NCBI GenBank assembly: GCA_030630935.1
Contig: DAOVMD010000019.1
Location: 1-15,491 of the forward strand
Source of the DNA: Candidatus Mcinerneyibacteriota bacterium
GTDB taxonomy: Bacteria; AUK180; JAQVHJ01
DNA: 15,491 nt
Direction of reading: 5' to 3'
The position numbers and the translations under genes were made by a program. Positions 7,015-13,600 of the stretch are shown in pieces. The stretch's first letter is position 1; each line of letters starts with the position of its first letter. The notes under the pieces were generated by a model. It had not been told where the DNA came from. It saw only the letters and a list, made by a program, of their open reading frames with translations, and searched no databases.

Positions 7015-7518
7015 TTAGATATATCCTTTTGCAATTTCAATATAATGTTCAGCAGAATATTTCAAGAGTTCTTTTTCTTTTTCAGTAAGTTCTCTTTTAA
7101 CTTTTGCAGGGATTCCTAATACCAGAGTTCCCGGGGGTATTTTTGCACCTTCAGTAACTAATGCACCAGCACCAATGATACTATATTCACCTATTTCAGC
7201 TCCATTCAGGATAACTGCCCCCATTCCTATAAGAGCAAAATCTTCAATTGTACAACCATGTAGAATTGCATTATGTCCAACAGTCACATATTTACCAATT
7301 ATAAGGGGGAAAGTTCCGGTATCCACATGCAAAGAAGAGAGTTCCTGAATATTTGTTCCCTTCCCGATTGTGATATAATTTACATCACCTCTTACGACAG
7401 AATTGAACCAGATTGACGCATCTGCAGCTATTTTTACATCACCGGCAATAATTGCCCCTTCCGCAATAAACGCAGATGGGTGAATGATAGGAGTTTTTCC
7501 TTTATATGATATTAACAT
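7015..7518 (-). CDS. Gamma-class carbonic anhydrase family protein
   Basis: This 167 aa left-handed beta-helix (hexapeptide repeat) protein is of the YrdA/PaaY/CamH type. Proteins of this type form trimers, and some hydrate carbon dioxide to bicarbonate. Three histidines, His64 (SSLHVDTG), His82 (VGHNA) and His87 (ILHGC), are the expected zinc ligands. Arg43, Asp45 and Gln58 also match conserved positions of the class. Repeats such as IIAGDVKIAADASIW and VILNGAEIGEYSIIGAGALV show the helix turns. The acidic loop of archaeal Cam is absent. Activity in this subfamily varies, and some members act in other roles, so the substrate is not certain. It starts 14 bp after the upstream CNB-protein stop, with a GAAGGG Shine-Dalgarno sequence close to the ATG, and probably shares its transcript. 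Confidence 0.9.
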   Translation of the reverse strand: MLISYKGKTPIIHPSAFIAEGAIIAGDVKIAADASIWFNSVVRGDVNYITIGKGTNIQELSSLHVDTGTFPLIIGKYVTVGHNAILHGCTIEDFALIGMGAVILNGAEIGEYSIIGAGALVTEGAKIPPGTLVLGIPAKVKRELTEKEKELLKYSAEHYIEIAKGYI

Positions 7519-7532
7519 TTCCCTTCACTTTT

Positions 7533-7994
7533 TTATTTACCTTGAGAAATAATTTCCTTTAATTTTTTATTTGTATCACGTAGTCTAATAAGTACAGCTT
7601 TCAACATTGTTGAGAGTACTTTATTCGCAAGGAATGGCCGTTCCTGTGTAATCTTATCAAAGTCCTTTTTTCTTAGAATTAAAACTTCGCAATGGTCTAT
7701 GCTTATAACGGAAGCAGAGTGCAGTCGACCATCTAAGAAGCTCATCTCCCCGAAGAAGTTTCCGGTTTCAAGATCAACAATATGTGTTGGTTCCTTTCCC
7801 GGGATATTCAGCATGATTTTAACTTTCCCTGATGAGATAAGAAAAAGACTTCGAGTAATCTGATTTTCCCGTAATATGGTCTCCTTAGGATTAACAGTTT
7901 GAAAGTCAAGGTACTTTGTCAGGAATTCCATCTCATCTTCAGAGAGATTTTTAAAAATTTCAACTACTTTTATTTTATTAATATCATCTATCAT
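7533..7994 (-). CDS. Stand-alone cyclic-nucleotide-binding-domain protein
   Basis: This 153 aa protein is essentially one Crp/Fnr-type cNMP-binding beta-roll (residues about 10-115) plus a C-terminal helical segment (about 118-150). It has no DNA-binding helix-turn-helix, so it is not a typical Crp-like regulator. The phosphate-binding cassette reads FGEMSFLDGRLHSASV (81-96). Gly82 and Glu83 are kept, but the arginine that contacts the cyclic phosphate in PKA and CRP is replaced by His92. Binding of cAMP or cGMP is therefore doubtful. A CAGGAG Shine-Dalgarno sequence precedes the ATG. It lies 15 bp after the PorV-like gene and 14 bp before the carbonic anhydrase gene, so co-transcription is likely. 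Its role is unknown. Confidence 0.87.
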   Translation of the reverse strand: MIDDINKIKVVEIFKNLSEDEMEFLTKYLDFQTVNPKETILRENQITRSLFLISSGKVKIMLNIPGKEPTHIVDLETGNFFGEMSFLDGRLHSASVISIDHCEVLILRKKDFDKITQERPFLANKVLSTMLKAVLIRLRDTNKKLKEIISQGK

Positions 7995-8009
7995 ACTGTA
8001 ACTCCTGAG

Positions 8010-8903
8010 TTACCTTGTTATATAATTAAGTGAGAAAGCATATTGCGGTTTAAAACCATCTCTTTCCGATTTATATACAATTGTAACTCCAATATAATTG
8101 TTTCCTGAAATTTTAAAGTTCCCACCTAATCCTGCAGAGAATAGGGCATCATTATAACCTAAGCAAGCCATTAAATCTCCCATTGAGTATTCAACTCCGA
8201 AATGAGCTATACTTTTTTCCTCAGCTCTCTTAGAAAGTTCCAGTGAAGTCCTCCAACTTTTATCAATTTTATAGCTTACTCCAAATTGAGTTAACATAGG
8301 TACTTCTTCCTCATATCCGGAGTCCCAGGAGAATGTTTCAGAAATATCTCTGAAGACTAAACTGGCTTTTAATTTTTCTTCAACTCCATATAGAATTCCG
8401 AAATCGAATCCGAACGAATCAGCTTGATTCTCTCTGAAATTTTGTTGAAGCATCTTTAGATTTAATCCGGCTGCCCATTGTGATGAGAATTTATAACCAA
8501 CTGAAAAAGCAGTAACAGTTGAAGTGATATTAAATGTTCCGGTTGCGAATGCGATTTCATCATGTCCTACAATATCATCGATTACATACTGCATCAGGTA
8601 ACCACCGACTGCTAATCTTTTTGTGACCGGTGATGCATAACTCAGAAACATATAAGATCTATCAAGGTCCATCATTGCATAATAGATTTCTCCAAAACTT
8701 CCATGCAGCTGAACAATTCCCGCAGGATTATAGAATGTTGCGCTGGAGTCATCTGCAATACTTGAAAATGCTCCGCCCATTGCCAAACCACGTCCTCCCG
8801 GGGTATAGGTCAAGTAGTGAGCCGGTTCAATATATTCTGCAAATAACATTGTAGAAGATATTGCTAAAACTGCTAATATTAAATAAAATTTGATTCTTTT
8901 CAT
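8010..8903 (-). CDS. PorV/PorQ-family outer-membrane beta-barrel protein
   Basis: This 297 aa protein begins with a signal peptide (residues about 1-22, KFYLILAVLAISSTMLFA). It is otherwise made of alternating amphipathic strands, as expected for an outer-membrane barrel. The GGRGLAMGGAFSSIADDSSA (37-56) and FYNPAGI (57-63) segments are the hallmark of the PorV/PorQ (UPF0164) family. In Bacteroidota, PorV carries proteins with C-terminal sorting signals through the type IX secretion system. I chose the ATG at 8901-8903. An AAGGAG Shine-Dalgarno sequence lies just ahead of it, and a longer version starting at 9053 would overlap the upstream protease by 140 bp and add a non-signal-like extension. 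The gap to the protease stop is 10 bp. Whether it is a true PorV or a relative is not settled. Confidence 0.85.
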   Translation of the reverse strand: MKRIKFYLILAVLAISSTMLFAEYIEPAHYLTYTPGGRGLAMGGAFSSIADDSSATFYNPAGIVQLHGSFGEIYYAMMDLDRSYMFLSYASPVTKRLAVGGYLMQYVIDDIVGHDEIAFATGTFNITSTVTAFSVGYKFSSQWAAGLNLKMLQQNFRENQADSFGFDFGILYGVEEKLKASLVFRDISETFSWDSGYEEEVPMLTQFGVSYKIDKSWRTSLELSKRAEEKSIAHFGVEYSMGDLMACLGYNDALFSAGLGGNFKISGNNYIGVTIVYKSERDGFKPQYAFSLNYITR

Positions 8904-8909
8904 GATACA

Positions 8910-8915
8910 CTCCTT
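8910..8915 (-). promoter_or_regulatory. Shine-Dalgarno that fixes the porV-like start
   Basis: AAGGAG on the minus strand overlaps the first two bases of the upstream protease stop codon (8914-8916) and lies 6 bp from the ATG at 8901-8903. It supports the short start over the upstream in-frame ATG at 9053 and suggests translational coupling. Confidence 0.8.
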
Positions 8916-10410
8916 ATTCTGCTTTAACAGCTTTAATAACCCTTTCACCATCCGGGCCTTCAAGTTTAATAAAATAAACATTATTTCCATAACCGGTAGC
9001 ATCCCAGATAATAGAATTGTTCTGACCGGCCTTTGCATCAACTGAGAAATCATCTATCTTATTTAAACGATCATCGTAAATTGTTACTTTTACAGATTGG
9101 TTGCTGTTTACCGTGAAGATGATCGTGGTTTTTCTTTTAAATGGATTTGGGAAGTTATATGCATTCGTGAGGTTATAAACTTGATCGGGTTTTGCAGCTA
9201 ATAATGCTCTATAAGCATCTATTCTCCCGTCACCATACATATCGTCCCTTCCGGAATCACCTAAGTCAATTGCAGAGATTTGAAGGATGTAGCGAACTGA
9301 TTCAGGACTGGTTGCTCCTCTTGCAATGACAAGAGCTCCGACTCCTGCAGCATGTGGGCATGACTGTGAAGTCCCGCCCATCCAATAGAACGCGTCAGCA
9401 GGATAGGTAGATAAAATTAGATTCTCAGTTGGGGGTGAGTCCCCGCCCGGAGCGACAATATCCAGATTATCTCCCCAGTTTGAATAATCAGTTTTTATAT
9501 CATGTTTTGTTACTGCACCAACAGAAATTACCTGTTGATATGCAGCCGGGTAAGCAACTGCAGGTTCACCGTCATTTCCTGAAGATGCAAACATAGCGAC
9601 TTTGTTATTATAAGCATGAGCAATTGCATCTTTAATAGGACCTTCAGGTGAAGGGGTATAAGCGACACCATCAATAACCGGCCAGCCTAAGCTCATATTA
9701 ATAACATCGGCTCCCTGGTTAGTAGCCCAGACAATTCCATCTGATAAAGTATAAGAATCTCCGGAACCGGTATGATCAAGAACCTTTACAGGTAGAAGAG
9801 AACAATCATGAGCAACTCCTGAAACCCCGTATCCGTTATTGGTAACTGCTGCAATAATTCCGGCAACATGGGAACCATGTCCTTCATCATCTTCTGCAAT
9901 GAAATCACTATTTACTGAATCATAACCACTGCTATAAATGTTAGCGACCAGGTCAACATTATCAAGATCAATTCCGGTATCCAGTACTGCAATTAAAATG
10001 GAAGAATTACCGGTCTCAAGATTCCAGGCAGTCGGCATATTAATCTGTCTCATCCCGTGTTGATAATTCCAATAAGTATCATTGGGAATTAAATGCTTAT
10101 GACAGATATAATTATATCCTGAATATTTAACATCAGGATGTACCCCAAGTCTTTTAACTTCAAAAGGAACGGCTCGCGTTTCTTCAATCGTGAAAAGATA
10201 ATAATCAATAAACGGACTCTTCTTCTTCAATTTCAAATTATTCTGAGTCATGAACTCTTGAAGAGCCTTAGCTGATTTCTGTGTATGAAATTTAATAATT
10301 ACTTCACCCTTTCGATAATCATAATAAGGCTCAGCCTTTTCTGCGAAACTAAGAAGGTTGAATATAAATAGAGTTACAAGCACCAATAGAAAAATTCTCT
10401 TGTTTCTCAT
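8914..10410 (-). CDS. Secreted subtilisin-like (S8) serine protease with C-terminal sorting-type domain
   Basis: This 498 aa exported protease has a signal peptide (residues about 1-23) and a prodomain-like segment (about 28-105). The S8 catalytic domain spans about 120-405, with Asp144 (VLDTGID), His178 (GHGSHVAG) and Ser348 (GGTSQSCPHAAG). Asn279 (SSGND) forms the oxyanion hole. The active-site loop reads GTSQS in place of the commoner GTSMA, but the triad is intact. Residues about 414-498 form a small beta-rich domain starting YNFPNPF, with VKVTIYD and VYFIKLEG strands. This matches the type IX (Por) C-terminal sorting domain / FlgD-like fold. It is the first gene of a tight run, with the PorV-like gene 10 bp downstream, which fits cargo and shuttle being made together. 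A GGAG Shine-Dalgarno sequence and a consensus promoter lie upstream. Its target is unknown. Confidence 0.93.
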   Translation of the reverse strand: MRNKRIFLLVLVTLFIFNLLSFAEKAEPYYDYRKGEVIIKFHTQKSAKALQEFMTQNNLKLKKKSPFIDYYLFTIEETRAVPFEVKRLGVHPDVKYSGYNYICHKHLIPNDTYWNYQHGMRQINMPTAWNLETGNSSILIAVLDTGIDLDNVDLVANIYSSGYDSVNSDFIAEDDEGHGSHVAGIIAAVTNNGYGVSGVAHDCSLLPVKVLDHTGSGDSYTLSDGIVWATNQGADVINMSLGWPVIDGVAYTPSPEGPIKDAIAHAYNNKVAMFASSGNDGEPAVAYPAAYQQVISVGAVTKHDIKTDYSNWGDNLDIVAPGGDSPPTENLILSTYPADAFYWMGGTSQSCPHAAGVGALVIARGATSPESVRYILQISAIDLGDSGRDDMYGDGRIDAYRALLAAKPDQVYNLTNAYNFPNPFKRKTTIIFTVNSNQSVKVTIYDDRLNKIDDFSVDAKAGQNNSIIWDATGYGNNVYFIKLEGPDGERVIKAVKAE

Positions 10411-10449
10411 GTTTTTTCTCCTTTTTGTTTTTAAGGATATTTCTTTTTT

Positions 10450-10478
10450 ATTATATAAGATTATTCAGCAATTGTCAA
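10450..10478 (-). promoter_or_regulatory. Consensus promoter of the protease-porV-CNB-carbonic anhydrase operon
   Basis: On the minus strand a perfect TTGACA (10473-10478) and a perfect TATAAT (10450-10455) are separated by exactly 17 bp, the ideal sigma70-type arrangement. Transcription would start near 10443, giving a leader of about 33 nt. This suggests strong expression unless a repressor acts. Confidence 0.8.
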
Positions 10479-10594
10479 GAAAAAAAAGAAGGCTGGAGCA
10501 ATATTTAAATCATGAGTCCTTGACTCGTTCCCGGGAGTGAATTGTTAATCGTGAGAAGTAACCAGTTTAAAGGAAAAAAAAACAAGTATTTTAC
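10479..10594. other. Core of the divergent intergenic region
   Basis: This is the space between two outward-facing promoters. It holds a small hairpin, GAGTC-CTT-GACTC at 10514-10526, next to CCCGGG (10530-10535), and otherwise AT-rich sequence. A shared operator could lie here, but I cannot identify a specific regulator site. Confidence 0.4.
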
Positions 10595-10624
10595 TTGACA
10601 ACAAGCATCAAATTGTGTTATTAT
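10595..10624 (+). promoter_or_regulatory. Promoter of the large modular protease
   Basis: TTGACA (10595-10600) is followed after 18 bp by TATTAT (10619-10624). Transcription would start near 10631, giving a leader of about 43 nt before the ATG at 10674. It diverges from the operon promoter at 10450-10478, so the two -35 boxes are about 117 bp apart. Confidence 0.7.
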
Positions 10625-10673
10625 ATTTAGGAAATATTATAAATTTTTAATTATAATATACAAGGAGGAAAAG

Positions 10674-13600
10674 ATGATCCCCAAAAACCAAATATTTATT
10701 TTAATATTATTAATTTTGTTTATTTTTTCAGGTTCTATTTTTGGTGGCGAGATTTCGTCAGAACTTGATAGTTATATAAATTTGAAATCACGATCTGATG
10801 AACTGATCCCAATTGTCATTCATATGAAGGAGAAGCTTGATGTAAAGTCAATGTCAACCGATTTACGGAATCAGAGCGCAAGCAAGCAATTTATCCATAA
10901 ACAAATTATTACTTCACTTCAATCCATTGCGAAGAATTCACAGCATGAGATTATATCAATAATTGAGAAGGAGATTCAAATTGGTAATGCAAAAGACCTG
11001 ACAACTTTTTGGGTATTCAATGGTATGACCCTTGAAGCAACTCCTTCCCTGATAAAGCAGCTTGCTTCACTTGAATCTGTCGAGTTAGTCCGAGAGCAGT
11101 TAGAGATTCATCTTATAAACGATAAATTTTATTCAATTCCCCCTGCAAAGACCCGAGCCGAAGTAAAGGATTTTGGAGTTAAGCAGATTAAAGCTGATCA
11201 GATGTGGGCACTTGGTTACAGGGGTGATGGAATAATTGTAGCAAATTTTGATACGGGAGTAAATTTAAATCATAAGGATTTAAGCGGGAAATGGTTAGGT
11301 AATACGAAACCGGCCTCAGAATGCTGGTTTGATCCATGGTCAAATACTTCACAACCAGTTGATGGCGGGACAAACACCTGGCAGCATGGAACTCATACAA
11401 TGGCAACTATAATCGGTGATGATGTTTCCGGAGGAGTTCATTATGGAGTTGCACCAAATGCAAAATGGATAGCTGCCCGTATGTTCAGTTATGACGGGAA
11501 TGCAAGTGAAACCAACACTATAAAATGTTTTCAATGGCTCGCAGATCCTGATGGTAATCCTGCAACAAATACTGATGTTCCGCACATTTGTAATAATTCC
11601 TGGGGTGCCACGAATCCTTATACAGGTGCAGGCGTCTGTAACAGCGGATATTATACTTATATCGATAACTGTGAAAACCTTGGAATCGTTTTATTATTTT
11701 CAGCTGGAAATAATGGTGAGTACGGTTCAAAAACAATTGGATCACCTGCATCCAGAATAACAACTTACCTAAATGCTTTTTCGATAGGCGCGACCGATTC
11801 TTCAAGGAATATCGGGAGTTTCTCATCACGTGGTCCATCAACCTGTGATGGTTCCACAATTAAACCGGAAGTTTCAGCACCTGGTGTTCAAGTTTGGTCA
11901 GCAGACGGGTCATCCACTAACGGTTATAAATATGGTGACGGGACTTCAATGGCTTGTCCGCACGCGGCCGGTGCAGCGGCATTATTACTTCAATATAAAC
12001 CAGATGCCACAGTTATAGAGATTAAAAAGGCATTATATTATACAGCGACCTATGGGTATAATCAGCATGGTGAGGATAATAATTTTGGACGCGGAATCAT
12101 TGATGTTATGGCTGCCAAAGATTATCTGCAACCGGTTGCTGATCCAAATATTGATTATGTCTCAAAATATATCGATGACTCGTCAGGGAATAGTAATAAT
12201 TATGCTGATCCCGGGGAGTCCATAAAAATTCAAGTTACACTGAAAAATACCGGTTCTAATGCAGCAAGTATTTCCGGTGTATTATCATCAACCGATCCTT
12301 ATGTTACAATTTCTGATAGTAGTTCAACATTTCAGGATATTTCCACTAATTCAACAGGGACAACAAATTTCCCACATTTCTCAGTTTCGATAGATGGTGG
12401 TTGTCCATTAGGTCATGTAATTCAATTTACATTAAACATCACCTCGAATGGCGGGAGTTATAATACTTCAAAATCTTTCTTCATTCAAGTTGGTACACCA
12501 ACTGCCAACACACATAATTCAACAGATACCCCAATTGCAATTCCCGATAATAACACAACTGGGATTACAAGTAATTTGGATTTAAGTAATGTTGGAACAA
12601 TTGCAGATATAAATATTTATTTAAATATTACACATACATATATAGGAGATTTAAAGATAACCTTAATCTCTCCGGAAGGAACCCCGATTGTTCTCCATAA
12701 TAAATCAGGTGGTGGAACAGATAATATTGTTGGATGGTATGACACTGATAAACCGGAAGATGGTCCCGGAAAATTAGATGATTTAGTTGGAGAGAATGGT
12801 TCCGGTAACTGGCGTATAGCAATTACAGATACAGCAGGTCAGGATACCGGTCAATTGAATTCATGGAAATTAGAGATTACATCTTATGGTCAGCCAACCG
12901 ATTCAATTCCGCCTTCCGATATCTCAAATCTTTCAGCAGTCTCGGGAACAGTGGAAGGAACAGTAAAGTTAACCTGGACTTCTCCGGGTGATGACGGCAA
13001 CTCAGGTCAGGCAGCAAAATATATTTTAAAATATAATACAGTATTAATAACTTCCGGAAACTGGAACAGCTCCAGTGAGGTAACCGGATTACCTACACCA
13101 AAAACTGCCGGTGGTTCAGAATCAATTACTTTATCCGGGTTGACACCGGGGCAACTTTATTATTTTGCACTTAAAACAGAGGATGAGATTCCGAATACCT
13201 CGGGCTTGTCAAATGTTCCTTCTGCAGCAGCCAAGCAGGCTGCGCCAATTCTTTTAGTAGATGATGATAATGGCGGAACAGTTGAAACATATTATACGTC
13301 GTCATTAGATGCAGGAGCTTATGTTTATGATACCTGGAGTGTGAAAGATTCCGGCAGCCCTGATTCATCAAAACTGCAATCTTATCAGTATGTAATCTGG
13401 TTCACGGGAGGTGATTATCAGACTACCTTAACAACCACAGATGAGAATAATTTAAAATTGTATTTAAATAATGGCGGTCGTTTATTCCTTGTTAGTGATG
13501 ATTACCTTTATCAGATTACCGGTGGTACAGATGGGAATTTAACCCAGGACTTTCCAAAGAATTATTTGAAGATTGATTCATGCGATAATGATGTCGGGGA

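Noticed and set aside
8904-9053. Longer start for the PorV-like gene at 9053
   Set aside because: It would overlap the protease by 140 bp and put an unlikely extension ahead of a clear signal peptide. The ATG at 8903 has a good Shine-Dalgarno sequence.
11188-13371. Several short minus-strand and plus-strand frames inside the large protease gene
   Set aside because: They are antisense or out-of-frame shadows of the continuous 1606-codon frame, which has clear catalytic motifs.
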